A DNA stretch of 64,000 nucleotides from Allobosea sp. (GCF_017308015.1 NZ_JAFKFW010000008.1:62001-126000), one strand, 5' to 3'. Shown: positions 45,996-54,086, counted from the stretch's first letter. Numbers and translations: made by a program. The notes: a model not told the origin generated them from the letters alone.

Positions 45996-46202
45996 ATGAG
46001 GCCTCAGGAAGCATCCAGTCTAAAACTCAAGACGGTGATTTGCCCGCGCTGCGGCAGTGCTGTGCCAGTCACCCTCGCCCGTTGCATTGAATGCGAGACG
46101 CTGCTGCCGACCGTATCCCGTCGCTGGTCGCGGGTGTCGGGCGCGCTGCTGGTCGGCGCTGTTGGAATTGCCCTGTTACTAATCTGTTGGCGGATCGACT
46201 AG
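45996..46202 (+). CDS. Small zinc-ribbon membrane protein (68 aa)
   Basis: A CPRCGSAVPVTLARCIEC motif (two Cys-x-x-Cys pairs, residues about 16-33) is followed by a single transmembrane helix (GALLVGAVGIALLLICW). The architecture of an N-terminal zinc ribbon with a C-terminal anchor recurs in small bacterial proteins of unknown role. The ribosome site is poor, so the call rests on the motif. Confidence 0.5.
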   Translation: MRPQEASSLKLKTVICPRCGSAVPVTLARCIECETLLPTVSRRWSRVSGALLVGAVGIALLLICWRID

Positions 46203-46332
46203 ACAGGGAGGATTACGCGCTTCTTCGTCTGAGGCCGAGCGAGTCGTTCGCTTGTCATCCATCATTCGAACGAAAGCTGTAATGAACCGCCCCGGGTTTG
46301 TCGGAGGCCCCAACTCCTGAGAGGATGGGGCT

Positions 46333-46661
46333 ATGACGAGCAAGACGACGAACAAGTTCTCGCCTGAGGTGCGTGCGCGTGCGGTGCGGATGGTGCTGAT
46401 CACGAAGCCGAGCATTCGTCGCGCTGGGCGGCGATCACGTCGATCGCGAGCAAAATCGGCTGCACAGCCCAGACGCTTAACGAGTGGGTGAAGAAGGCCG
46501 AGGTCGACAGCGGCCGCAAGCCCGGGCTGACGACGGACATGGCAGCCAAGCTCAAAGCTCTCGAACGCGAGAACCGGGAGCTTCGGCAGGCGAACGAGAT
46601 CCTGCGCAAAGCATCGGCGTATTTTGCCCAAGCGGAGCTCGACCGCCGACACCGGTCATAA
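46333..46661 (+). pseudogene. IS3 transposase OrfA, frameshifted
   Basis: The start ([20 protein letters not shown]) and the remainder ([42 protein letters not shown] with its leucine-zipper helix) are in different frames. One base is missing around 46394-46398 (GTGCT-GAT where GTGCTGGAT is expected). The DNA-binding HTH is therefore cut from the start codon. Confidence 0.85.
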
Positions 46662-47268
46662 TCGACTTCATCGACGATCACCGCTGGGCCTATGGGGTCG
46701 AGCCGATCTGCAACGTGCTGCCGATCGCCCCTTCCACCTACCATGAGCATGTCGCCAAGCGGACCGATCCCCGGAAGCTGTCGGCTCGGGCGAAGCGGGA
46801 CCTGGAGCTGAAGCCGCAGATCGAGCGCGTGTTCGGAGAGAACTTCGAGGTCTATGGCGCACGCAAGGTCTGGCGGCAGATGTTGCGCGAGGGGGTCGAC
46901 GTTGCGCGATGTACGGTCGAACGCCTGATGGCCGACCTCGGCCTGCAAGGTGTCATTCGTGGCAAGCCCCTCCGCACGACCGTTCAGGACAAGGCCGCGC
47001 CGTGTCCGCTGGACCATGTCAATCGGGTGTTCCATGCGCCGGCGCCGAACATGCTGTGGGTCTCGGATTTCACCTATGTCAGCACCTGGTCGGGCTTCGT
47101 CTACGTCGCCTTCGTGATCGATGCCTATGCTCGGCGGATCGTCGGTTGGAGGGTGTCGCGGACGGCCCATGCGAGCTTCGTGCTCGACGCGTTGGAGCAG
47201 GCGCTGCACGAGCGCCGACCTGTACACCGCGGTGGGCTGGCATCACTCGGATCGCGGCTCGCAAGGCG
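46655..47268 (+). pseudogene. IS3 transposase OrfB, 5' part (frameshifted and truncated)
   Basis: Encodes the HTH_21 and early rve integrase core: [31 protein letters not shown], then [23 protein letters not shown] with the first catalytic Asp. After [11 protein letters not shown] two bases appear to be missing, so the expected HHSDRGSQ with the second Asp is in another frame. The sequence is cut by the IS30 insertion at 47268/47269. Confidence 0.85.
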
Positions 47269-48720
47269 GATTCAACCGGTCGTCGCAACACCCAAAGATT
47301 GGAGGTTGTGACGATGGCTGGTCGACGAGCGTCAGAACGATGCACACGGCGGAAGTTGTGTTCGCCGGGAAGGCCCCCTGCCTGGCAGCGTGAGCATTAT
47401 TGTCGCTTCTGGCAGGCTATCGCGCGCGGACGTACGAGCGAGCAAGCGACCGCCGACGCCGGGATTTCGGCGCCGCTGGGCCCGCGCTGGTTTCGGAGTT
47501 CGGGAGGGATGCCGCCAACCCACCTTGCGCCTTCGGCGCCCGCCCCGACCGGAAGATATCTGTCCTTCGGCGAGCGTGAAGAGATCGCGATCGAGCTTGC
47601 CAAGGGGGCAGCGATTCGCGCGATTGCACGGAAGCTGGGGCGCTCGCCCAGCACGATCTCGCGGGAGGTGCGCAGTAACGCTGCGACGCGCAGCGGCAAC
47701 CTCGATTATCGCGCCCTCGCCGCGCAGTGGCATGCCGACCGTGCAGCACGACGGCCTCGCCCGGGCAAGTTGGCCAGCAACCCGGCTCTACGCGCCTATG
47801 TCGAGCAGCATCTCTCGGGAGAGGTGACGAACGTCGATGGCGCCGGCTTCGCTGGCCCCAAGGTGATATGGAAGAAGCGTCGCGCCGTACTCCGGCAGAG
47901 CCGGCGCTGGTCAACCGCGTGGAGCCCCGAGCAGATCGCCCACCGACTTCAGATCGATTACCCGGACGATTCCAGCATGTGCATCAGCCACGAGGCGATC
48001 TACCAGTCCTTGTACATCCAGGGTCGCGGCGCGTTGCGCCGGGAGTTGACGGCTTGCTTGCGTTCGGGCCGAGCTCTGCGTGTTCCGCGTGAGCGGACCC
48101 GCGGTCGTGGAAAGGCCTTCGTGGGCGACGCCATCATGATCAGTGAACGACCACCGGCGGTCGAAGACCGGGCGATACCGGGGCATTGGGAAGGTGATCT
48201 CATCCTGGGCCTGCACAGCTCGGCGATTGGCACGCTCGTCGAACGCAGCTCGCGCTTCACGATGCTGCTGCACCTGCCGCGCCAAGAGGGATATCAGCGG
48301 GGACAGAGGGTCAAGAACGGCCCGCCACTGGCCGGACACGGTGCTGAAGCTGTTCGCACGGCGATCGTCCAGTCCATGAGCGAACTGCCGGCGACGCTTC
48401 GTCAATCGCTGACCTGGGACCAGGGAGCCGAGATGGCTCAGCATGCACGGCTCCGCATCGAGAGCGGGCTGGAAGTCTACTTCTGCGATCCGCAAAGCCC
48501 GTGGCAATGCGGCTCAAACGAAAACACCAAAGGCCTTTTGCGCCAATACTTCCCGAAAGGCACCGATCTCAGCCGGCACTCAACCGGGGAGCTGGCTGCC
48601 GTCGCTTACGCGATGAACACGCGGCCTCGCAAAACGCTCGGATGGAAAACACCGATCGAAATGCTCGATCAGTTCCTCGCTCAGCAGTAAGATGCCGGTG
48701 TTGCGACGACCGGTTGAATC
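47269..48720 (+). mobile_element. IS30-family insertion sequence (complete)
   Basis: A 1,452-bp element with perfect terminal inverted repeats of at least 24 bp: GATTCAACCGGTCGTCGCAA... at 47269-47292 and its exact complement at 48697-48720. It carries one intact transposase gene. It sits inside IS3 orfB. The IS3 sequence to its right resumes about 50 codons later than it stopped on the left, so the insertion was accompanied or followed by a deletion. Confidence 0.92.
47314..48690 (+). CDS. IS30-family transposase
   Basis: 458-residue transposase with an N-terminal HTH region (SFGEREEIAIELAKGAAIRAIARKLGRSPSTISREVRSN) and a DDE catalytic core: IPGHWEGDLILG (first Asp), SLTWDQGAEM (second Asp) and FCDPQSPWQCGSNENTKGLLRQYFPK (Glu). 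GGAGG lies upstream of the ATG. The frame is intact, so this copy may still be active. The first ~75 residues before the HTH are an extra low-similarity extension. Confidence 0.93.
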   Translation: MAGRRASERCTRRKLCSPGRPPAWQREHYCRFWQAIARGRTSEQATADAGISAPLGPRWFRSSGGMPPTHLAPSAPAPTGRYLSFGEREEIAIELAKGAAIRAIARKLGRSPSTISREVRSNAATRSGNLDYRALAAQWHADRAARRPRPGKLASNPALRAYVEQHLSGEVTNVDGAGFAGPKVIWKKRRAVLRQSRRWSTAWSPEQIAHRLQIDYPDDSSMCISHEAIYQSLYIQGRGALRRELTACLRSGRALRVPRERTRGRGKAFVGDAIMISERPPAVEDRAIPGHWEGDLILGLHSSAIGTLVERSSRFTMLLHLPRQEGYQRGQRVKNGPPLAGHGAEAVRTAIVQSMSELPATLRQSLTWDQGAEMAQHARLRIESGLEVYFCDPQSPWQCGSNENTKGLLRQYFPKGTDLSRHSTGELAAVAYAMNTRPRKTLGWKTPIEMLDQFLAQQ

Positions 48721-48722
48721 CC

Positions 48723-48872
48723 CCATCCTTCGAAGCCGTGGAGTTCGCGACGCTGACCTGGGTCGACTGGTTCAACAATCGCCGGCTGCTTGAGCCCATA
48801 GGCAACATTCCGCCGGCCGAAGCCGAGGAACGCTATTACGCGATGCAGGACGAGCCAGCCATCGCGGCGTGA
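48723..48872 (+). pseudogene. IS3 transposase OrfB, 3' fragment
   Basis: Encodes the C-terminal end of OrfB (SFEAVEFATLTWVDWFNNRR, then IGNIPPAEAEERYYAMQDEP) directly behind the IS30 element. The region between DRGSQ and this point in related transposases, which contains the catalytic Glu, is missing. Confidence 0.88.
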
Positions 48873-49313
48873 CTCAAACCAAATGGCCTCCGGCGAACCC
48901 GGGGCAGTTCAATGCGCGCCCTCGTTTAACCGCGTGGTACCTGCTGTCCAGCTCGCGCTCAATCGTGTCAATCAAGCTCGGGCGCGTTCTCGGCCATGTC
49001 CAAGAATATGGCCAAGCCGGCGAGATGCAGGTTCAAAATCCAAAGTCAGGTCATGCGCACAGCTTTCAGCCAATGTACCGGCCCATACTTTAGACGCCGT
49101 GTCTAAACGGCGGGTTTATCGCGCCCAGGCTGCAGGGCAGCTTGGGTGATGAGTTCAGGGTCGGCGAATTAACCCTTCAAATTTTTGGCGACGTAACGTC
49201 ATGGTAAGCTGATAATTTGAGTGTGAGGACTGGCCATACCTTACGATTGGCTTTGGCTTGCCCGGTTGGTGGCCGCACCGCTGGCCGGGTCGTTGCTTGG
49301 CTTCTGAGGACCG

Positions 49314-49418
49314 ATGAAAAGGCTGATTGCTCCAATCTATCTTGCAGTCGCAGCATTCGTGATGACCCTCTGGATTGGGTCGATCGCGTGGACCGGATGG
49401 AACCTGCTATTCGGGTAG
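49314..49418 (+). CDS. Small membrane protein (34 aa), copy 1
   Basis: Encodes MKRLIAPIYLAVAAFVMTLW and a short tail ending LLFG, a single membrane helix with GAGGA just upstream. The second copy at 52413 differs from it mostly at third positions or by conservative changes (Val/Ala, Ile/Leu, Leu/Phe). This suggests that both were kept as coding sequence after duplication. Function unknown. Confidence 0.55.
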   Translation: MKRLIAPIYLAVAAFVMTLWIGSIAWTGWNLLFG

Positions 49419-49438
49419 TGCCCACGAAAAGCGCGCAA

Positions 49439-49517
49439 TCAAGGCGGTCTTTCAATTTCAGCGACGATGGCCCGCTTACGTTTACGGTAGCCTGCATAGC
49501 TAAGCCCCGCAAAGACG
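49439..49517 (-). pseudogene. Truncated PEP-CTERM protein gene, C-terminal tail (copy 1)
   Basis: On the minus strand the last codons read FAGLSYAGYRKRKRAIVAEI before a stop. This is the transmembrane end and basic tail of a PEP-CTERM sorting signal, like LLGFAGLGYAGYRRR in the intact gene at 50308. The upstream part of the gene is replaced by the IS110 remnant. Confidence 0.6.
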
Positions 49518-49930
49518 ATGGGGCGGCTGGCCGAGAGCGAGGAGACCTGCAAGTTGCTGATGGCGGCGCCGGGAGTTGGTCCGATGGTCGCGCTGAGCTT
49601 CTGGGCCGGCGTCGATGAACCCGCACGCTTCGGTCGATCCCGCTCGGTCGCCGGCCATTTGGGGCTAACGCCCTCGCGCTATCAATCCGGCGAGATCGAT
49701 CGGGATCGAGATATATCCAACTGTGGCGATGCCGGGATCCGTTGGAATCTGCTCGAGGCTGCTGGGATCGTGATGCGGATATCGAAGAAGAGCTCGCCAC
49801 TGAAGGCCTGGGGTCTCGCCGTTGCCCGCCGTCGAGGTATGGCAAAGGCGACCGTGGCTGTGGCCCGGCGCCTGGCGGCCATCCTGCTTCGGATGTGGAT
49901 CGACAACACACCTTATCGCTGGGGGCCGAG
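49518..49930 (+). pseudogene. IS110-family transposase, C-terminal fragment
   Basis: Encodes the transposase_20 half of an IS110/IS1111 transposase: LLMAAPGVGPMVALSFWAGV, HLGLTPSRYQSGEIDRDRDI, AWGLAVARRRGMAKATVAVARRLAAILLRMW. The N-terminal DEDD catalytic half is absent, and conserved positions have drifted. The frame continues to 50081 with unrelated sequence. An inactive fragment. Confidence 0.8.
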
Positions 49931-50246
49931 GCCGCCTGAACCCAGCGAAGAGTTCCGCTGCGCTGCGTGGATAGAGATCCCGTCCAGGGACAAGTGGGCA
50001 GGCAATCTCGAGGCGGGGCTGAACGCTGGCTCAGGCTGGCAGTTCGACAAAAAGATAGAGACGCCTACCCATCCGACCTGATCATGAAGCGGCCTTAGTG
50101 CCGACTTCGCAGAGAAGCCAGCCTCCTGGCGGGAGCTCACCATCGCCCCGTGTGTTACAAGTGATTTCGAAGCCGTGATCTTGATCAGCGCAGGGCTCTA
50201 TGAGCCCGCGACGAGAGCCTCTGCTTTACTCCTGCCGACCCAAAAG

Positions 50247-50278
50247 ATAAGGCCCCGCCAGCGGGAGCTGACGGGACC
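50247..50278 (-). terminator. Terminator of the PEP-CTERM gene
   Basis: On the minus strand GGTCCCGTCAGC and GCTGGCGGGGCC pair imperfectly around TCCC, followed by TTATCTTTT. It lies about 30 nt after the stop of the PEP-CTERM gene. Confidence 0.6.
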
Positions 50279-50307
50279 ATCAGGACACCTCTTACCGCAC
50301 CGACACA

Positions 50308-50940
50308 TCAGGCGGTAGCGGGCTCTGCGCTGCGTCGGCGATACCCTGCATAGCCCAGTCCTGCAAAGCCCAGCAACATCATCGCCCAGGTGGCGGGTTC
50401 TGGAACGCCTGTTGCTACCTCAAGACGGAACTGCTTCGCATCGGAAATGGCCGGATCGAAGCTGAACGCCAAAGTCTGGATAGCAGGACCTGTCAGAACG
50501 AATTTGTTGGCGCCATTGCCCAAATCGCAGAGCGTGCCGCACATCGCTCCCGAAAAGAGGTCAACACCATTGACCAACAGGCTCATGGTCGACGGCGTCT
50601 TCTTCTCTGTCTCGAAGTCAAAGGTCACTGCGCCCCACGATTTAGCGAACGTAACAAGCAAATTCGCCATGGTCGGGTTGCCCTGGACGGTCGCTTCACC
50701 GGAGCCATTGAGCGACAATGTACTGGTGCTGCTGAACGTCACAGCAGAGCCATCTTGATTCACAAAGCCGCCGACCAAATTGCCGGACTGCGTCCCGTTC
50801 GAATGTACGCCCAGCTGTCCACCGAAGCTGCCAGCCTCAAGCGTGTATCCCCCGACGACCAAGGCCGCCGAAGCGCTTTCGGCCATACACATGACGGCCG
50901 CCAAGGCGCCGACCGTCGCAAGAAGCTTGATTCTTCTCAT
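50308..50940 (-). CDS. PEP-CTERM sorting domain protein
   Basis: 210-residue secreted protein with a signal peptide (MRRIKLLATVGALAAVMCMAESASA), a Ser/Gly/Thr-rich beta-type middle and a C-terminal sorting signal: VPEPATWAMMLLGFAGLGYAGYRRR followed by a short tail. PEP-CTERM proteins are recognised by exosortase (EpsH-type), which cuts at Pro-Glu-Pro and attaches the protein to the surface or releases it. They are usually linked to exopolysaccharide production. No exosortase is in this window. The start ATG 50940 has GGGAG upstream. It is flanked on both sides by truncated relatives. Confidence 0.85.
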   Translation of the reverse strand: MRRIKLLATVGALAAVMCMAESASAALVVGGYTLEAGSFGGQLGVHSNGTQSGNLVGGFVNQDGSAVTFSSTSTLSLNGSGEATVQGNPTMANLLVTFAKSWGAVTFDFETEKKTPSTMSLLVNGVDLFSGAMCGTLCDLGNGANKFVLTGPAIQTLAFSFDPAISDAKQFRLEVATGVPEPATWAMMLLGFAGLGYAGYRRRSAEPATA

Positions 50941-51033
50941 CGCTCCCACTCCACAATGCCGCAGGGTAATATACCGTTAAGGAGGATTGCTTTCAAGTTA
51001 TTTTAAATCAAGATGATTCGGGGCGGCCTGCAG

Positions 51034-51838
51034 TCAGGCACCTGGCGCTGCTCCCAGCTGGCGGATTTCAGCGGCGCTCACGTTCCTCGCCGTTGTCGCC
51101 GGCAGCTTCTTCAGCATCTCTTGCGCCAAGATTTCTGCTCGGCGGACGATCTCCGTGTCTTCTGCCCGCTCCTGGCTGAGGGCCAGCATCTTTTCCAGCG
51201 CCGCCGCCGTTCGCTCGCCAGCCGCGGCAGTTCGAGCTTGAGCCGCCGCGAGGTCCCGGATCGGTTGCATGTCGGCAATCGCAAGGCCGGGAATGATCCG
51301 GTCGCCAGTCACTGTCGTGGGGCTTTTCAATTTCTTCAGGTATTTCCAAATGCTGAGAATGCCGATCGGCGCAGCGTCGATACCGCGAGCCTTGGGAAGC
51401 CGCGTCGTGTAGGGCATCTCGAAATGGTCAGCCTCGGCCAAGCGGCGGGGCAGAATTTCAGCCGGGTTGTGCCATGCGAGGATGGCTGCCCGGATATCGG
51501 AGGCAGAAGCGCGGGTGTTGATCCGCTTCAAGAAGGTCGAGCCCTTGCATCCGCCTTGTCCGATGTTGAAGCAGATCGAGCCCAGGGCGTCGAACTGATG
51601 GTCGGCGAACGGCACCTTGATCGCGTCGCGCATCCTCGTAGGGCTGCAGGTCGCAAGTGAAAACGGCCAGCGCCTCTTCCCGGCTGATTGCCGGGCCCTT
51701 ATACGGGATTGGCGCGCCGGCGGCGGTGTGCCCTACCTCAATTGTCCAGATGCCGACGCTGTCGAAATAGGCCTTCGTTCTCAGAGCTTTGGGAAAGCCC
51801 GCGCGAGGTGGGCGGATCAAAGCCCGGCTGCCCTGCAA
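51034..51838 (-). pseudogene. Decayed GH24 lysozyme (phage endolysin), frameshifted
   Basis: The N-terminal half (KAYFDSVGIWTIEVGHTAAG, ISREEALAVF) and the C-terminal half (IKVPFADHQFDALGSICFNIGQGG, RINTRASASDIRAAILAWHN) of a family 24 lysozyme are in two frames. The switch is at about 51635-51645, where one base is out of register. The catalytic Glu expected before KAY (usually REEGxxLKAY) is not readable. A ~100-residue coiled tail follows (AAAQARTAAAGERTAAALEKM). Probably inactive. Confidence 0.7.
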
Positions 51839-51898
51839 AGAGCCATAGGTGGCAAGAGGCCTGCGACGGCCTCTTCCGGCTACCGGAGGAATGTCGAA

Positions 51899-52054
51899 GT
51901 GACACAGGTCAGTTTCGAAGTGACCCGATTTCCTAGAGGCTTCAGGTTTTCAGAGCGCGCATTTTCGCGCCTTGTGCTGAGCGGGCTCGTGCTCAGCCAG
52001 GTAGTGTGGATTGGGCTTCTCGGCTTAACAGCGTGGCATCTACTGTCTGGCTAG
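51899..52054 (+). CDS. Small membrane protein (51 aa)
   Basis: GTG start with GGAGGA 8 nt upstream. It encodes a basic N-terminal half (FPRGFRFSERAFSRL) and one membrane helix (VLSGLVLSQVVWIGLLGLTAWHLL). Its last codons form the start of the duplicated unit: the equivalent place at 48926 keeps the TAW-LLS codons but has lost the stop. Function unknown. Confidence 0.5.
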   Translation: MTQVSFEVTRFPRGFRFSERAFSRLVLSGLVLSQVVWIGLLGLTAWHLLSG

Positions 52055-52412
52055 CACTCAATCGTGCCAGTCGAGCTCCGGCGCGCTCTCGGCTATGTCC
52101 AAGAAAACGGCCAGGCCCAAAAGATGTAGGTTCAGAATCCAGAGCCAGGTCATGCGCGCAGCTTTCAGCCAATGTTCTGCTCCACACGTTAGAAGCTGTT
52201 TCTAAATGGCGGGTTATCGTGCCGAGGCTGCGGCCAGTTAAGGTGATGGGTTCAGGGTCGGCGAATTAACGCCGTCGATCGTTTGAATGATGGAACGTCA
52301 TCGTTAGCTGATAGTTTAAGCGCGGGTACTGGCCATACCTCGTAACTGTCTTTGGCTGGCCCGGTCGGTGGCCGCACCGCCGGCCGGGTCGCTGCCCAAC
52401 ACTTAGGTACAG

Positions 52413-52586
52413 ATGAAAAGGCTGATAGCACCAATCTATCTTGCAGCCGCAGCATTCGTGATGACCCTCTGGCTCGGGTCGATTGCGTGGGCGGGATGGA
52501 GCCTGTTCTTCGGGTATGCCCAAGAAAAAAGCCCGCCATTAAGGCGGGCTCTGAATTCCAGTTGTGCGACTGCGGTCAGGCCGTGA
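52413..52586 (+). CDS. Small membrane protein (57 aa), copy 2
   Basis: Encodes MKRLIAPIYLAAAAFVMTLW and continues GSIAWAGWSLFFG. The TAG that ends copy 1 is TAT here, so the frame runs on for 23 codons through the hairpin and ends inside the PEP-CTERM tail on the other strand. The read-through tail looks non-functional. The first 34 residues are the conserved part. Confidence 0.5.
   Translation: MKRLIAPIYLAAAAFVMTLWLGSIAWAGWSLFFGYAQEKSPPLRRALNSSCATAVRP
52525..52549 (-). terminator. Hairpin with T-run on the minus strand
   Basis: GCCCGCC (52531-52537) pairs with GGCGGGC (52543-52549). On the minus strand the stem is followed by TTTTTT (A run 52525-52530). It would terminate the PEP-CTERM-type gene of which only the tail remains. 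Confidence 0.75.
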
Positions 52587-52655
52587 TGGCGGCCGGCTTA
52601 CGCTTGCGATAGCCCGCAGGACCGAGACTGGCAAACCCGATCATCATCATTGCTC
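52576..52655 (-). pseudogene. Truncated PEP-CTERM protein gene, C-terminal tail (copy 2)
   Basis: Minus-strand codons read MMMIGFASLGPAGYRKRKPA then AITA and a stop, matching the WAMMLLGFAGLGYAGYRRR end of PEP-CTERM proteins. The sorting triplet and everything upstream are lost at about 52655, close to where the lipoprotein gene begins. Confidence 0.65.
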
Positions 52656-52675
52656 AAGTATGACGCGCGTCGCCG

Positions 52676-53038
52676 CTAGGGCTGCGGCGTGACGACGGTC
52701 ATGCTGTAGCCTCGGCCGGCCATGCAGCCGACCATGATCTGGCGCAGTGCTTGGTTGCGTTGCCCTTCCAGCATGCCGGCCTCCATCGCATCTGCAAGGC
52801 TACGGCCCATATGGATCGGAGCCGCCATGGCCTGGGCCTTGGCGGCTTCGCCTTTGCAGATGGCGTCGTCCTGCTGGAACTGGGCGACGGCTCCAGCGTC
52901 GCTGCGTCCATCGTAGCGGTCGAAGCGCATGGCGGTACGCGGGACGCATGCGCTTGCGACGTTGGCGAGCATGATGGCGGTGATGAGAACCGGCGCGCAG
53001 CGGCGCCGGGGTTCTGAGGCAGGGCTTGTCGAAGACAT
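52676..53038 (-). CDS. Hypothetical lipoprotein-like secreted protein
   Basis: 120-residue protein with a basic start, a hydrophobic segment (VLITAIMLANVASAC, possible lipobox at Cys31) and a mature part ending IMVGCMAGRGYSMTVVTPQP. The C-terminal Cys-Met-x-x-Arg-Gly-Tyr pattern is common in small envelope lipoproteins and phage-borne homologues. It lies 27 nt downstream of the HNH gene in the same direction and may belong to the phage module. Function unknown. Confidence 0.65.
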   Translation of the reverse strand: MSSTSPASEPRRRCAPVLITAIMLANVASACVPRTAMRFDRYDGRSDAGAVAQFQQDDAICKGEAAKAQAMAAPIHMGRSLADAMEAGMLEGQRNQALRQIMVGCMAGRGYSMTVVTPQP

Positions 53039-53065
53039 GGGATGGGAACTCCAAGAGGCAGGGGA

Positions 53066-53461
53066 TCACTGATCGTCGCGGCGCCAGGCAGCGGGCTTGG
53101 CGAGTGGGCGGGAAGCCCTCATCTGCGGTGATGGTCTCGGGAACCCACGTGAAAGAAGGGGCCGGATCCCGAGATGGCGGGCTTCGCGCCGTTTGGCTTC
53201 AGCGATCGCGGCGAGATCCCGGGCGGTCTTGGTCCCGGGTGCGCGATGACAGCAGTCACGGCCGAGCACACGCCCGTCCTCGATGGAAAGCTCTCTCGTC
53301 TTGTCGAGGATCAGCGCTTCCGGAATGACATGGTCGAACTCGACGACCTTGCCGGAGACATTGAGGCCGCAGCCTTCGCAGCGGATGCAGCCGCGCTCAT
53401 CCATGGCCCGCTTGAGCATGGCGACCTTCTGGCTGCGGGTGAACTCGCGGCGCCCACCCAT
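53066..53461 (-). CDS. HNH endonuclease
   Basis: 131-residue nuclease. The zinc/HNH core is GCIRCEGCGLNVSGKVVEFDHVIPEAL followed by LGRDCCHRAPGTKTARDLAAIAEAKR, giving two Cys pairs and the catalytic His of FDHVIP. The ATG shares its A with the stop of the YqaJ gene. Similar small HNH proteins are found in phage early or recombination regions; they nick or cut DNA. Confidence 0.85.
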   Translation of the reverse strand: MGGRREFTRSQKVAMLKRAMDERGCIRCEGCGLNVSGKVVEFDHVIPEALILDKTRELSIEDGRVLGRDCCHRAPGTKTARDLAAIAEAKRREARHLGIRPLLSRGFPRPSPQMRASRPLAKPAAWRRDDQ

Positions 53462-54084
53462 CAGGCGGCCTCCAGCCGACCGTATGCGGCGACCTGCGCG
53501 ACGATCCGATCGAGTTCCTCGTTGAACTGTGCGACGGCTGTGCTGAGCTCGGCGATGAACGCTTCGTCGCGATGGGCCCGGGTGATTATGATGGGCAGGC
53601 CTGGCCAATAGATCGCAAGATCGATCCAGTCGCGCTCGGCGATCCAGAGCTGTCCCTGGCACTGCGCCTTGTGCTCCGGCGGGAACTCGCCCTTGAGCAG
53701 AGCCTCGATCAGGAGATGCGGCAGCTTGGTCTTGATCTCGAGCAGGCCGTCCTTGCCGATCAGCGCATCAGGCGAGGCGCCGGCTCGTCCGCGGCGCAGG
53801 AACCCGATGGCCTCGCAGTCCAGGCCGGTTACGAAACTATAGGCGCTGCGGGCCTCCTCCTCCATCAGCTTGCCGCGTTCCATATGCGCAGAGGTGAAGC
53901 CCTCCATCACCTCGCCGGTCAGCCGTTCGCCGGCGAGCTTGTAGAGATAGGTTTGGCGGGTCCGGCTCTCGGTACCGCCGCGCCCCTTGGTCAGGATCGA
54001 GGCGAACTCGGACGCGGTCGGGATACCTAGGCGCGCTTGGGCCCATTCCGGGGAGCCTTGTGTGCAGTTGATGATCTCGAGCAT
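53461..54084 (-). CDS. YqaJ-type viral recombinase exonuclease
   Basis: 207-residue lambda-exonuclease-like nuclease: QGSPEWAQARLGIPTASEFA at the N-terminus, MERGKLMEEEAR, then the active site ASPDALIGKDGLLEIKTK (Asp, Glu, Lys) and CQGQLWIAERDW. It resects double-strand ends 5' to 3' and works with the ERF annealing protein encoded just before it. Confidence 0.92.
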   Translation of the reverse strand: MLEIINCTQGSPEWAQARLGIPTASEFASILTKGRGGTESRTRQTYLYKLAGERLTGEVMEGFTSAHMERGKLMEEEARSAYSFVTGLDCEAIGFLRRGRAGASPDALIGKDGLLEIKTKLPHLLIEALLKGEFPPEHKAQCQGQLWIAERDWIDLAIYWPGLPIIITRAHRDEAFIAELSTAVAQFNEELDRIVAQVAAYGRLEAA

Positions 54085-54086
54085 GG

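Larger units (their letters stand above)
46283..48911 (+). mobile_element. IS3-family element, broken and interrupted by an IS30 element
   Basis: The ends are imperfect inverted repeats of about 27 bp: TGAACCGCCCCGGGTTTGTC... (46283-46309) and the complement of 48885-48911, which reads TGAACTGCCCCGGGTTCGCC. Inside are a frameshifted orfA and an orfB with its own frameshift, and the orfB is split by the IS30 element at 47269-48720. The orfB segment carrying the last catalytic residues is absent. No matching direct repeats flank the ends (TAA on the left, ATG on the right). The element is dead. Confidence 0.88.
48926..49517 (+). repeat. Duplicated ~590-bp unit, copy 1
   Basis: Aligns along its length with 52025-52640 (offset about 3.1 kb) with frequent substitutions and small indels. 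Shared landmarks are the end of a small membrane gene (TTAAC-GCGTGG), the block CAGCTTTCAGCCAATGT, GGGTTCAGGGTCGGCGAATTAAC or its close variant, the MKRLIAP-type peptide gene and the tail of a PEP-CTERM gene on the minus strand. The left end abuts the IS3 right end and the right end abuts the IS110 remnant. Confidence 0.85.
52025..52640 (+). repeat. Duplicated ~600-bp unit, copy 2
   Basis: Counterpart of 48926-49517 in the same orientation. It keeps the same order of landmarks: end of a small membrane gene, MKRLIAP peptide gene, PEP-CTERM tail on the minus strand. It has an additional clear hairpin at 52531. The two copies bracket a 2.5-kb segment with the IS110 fragment, the intact PEP-CTERM gene and the broken lysozyme. 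Confidence 0.85.
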
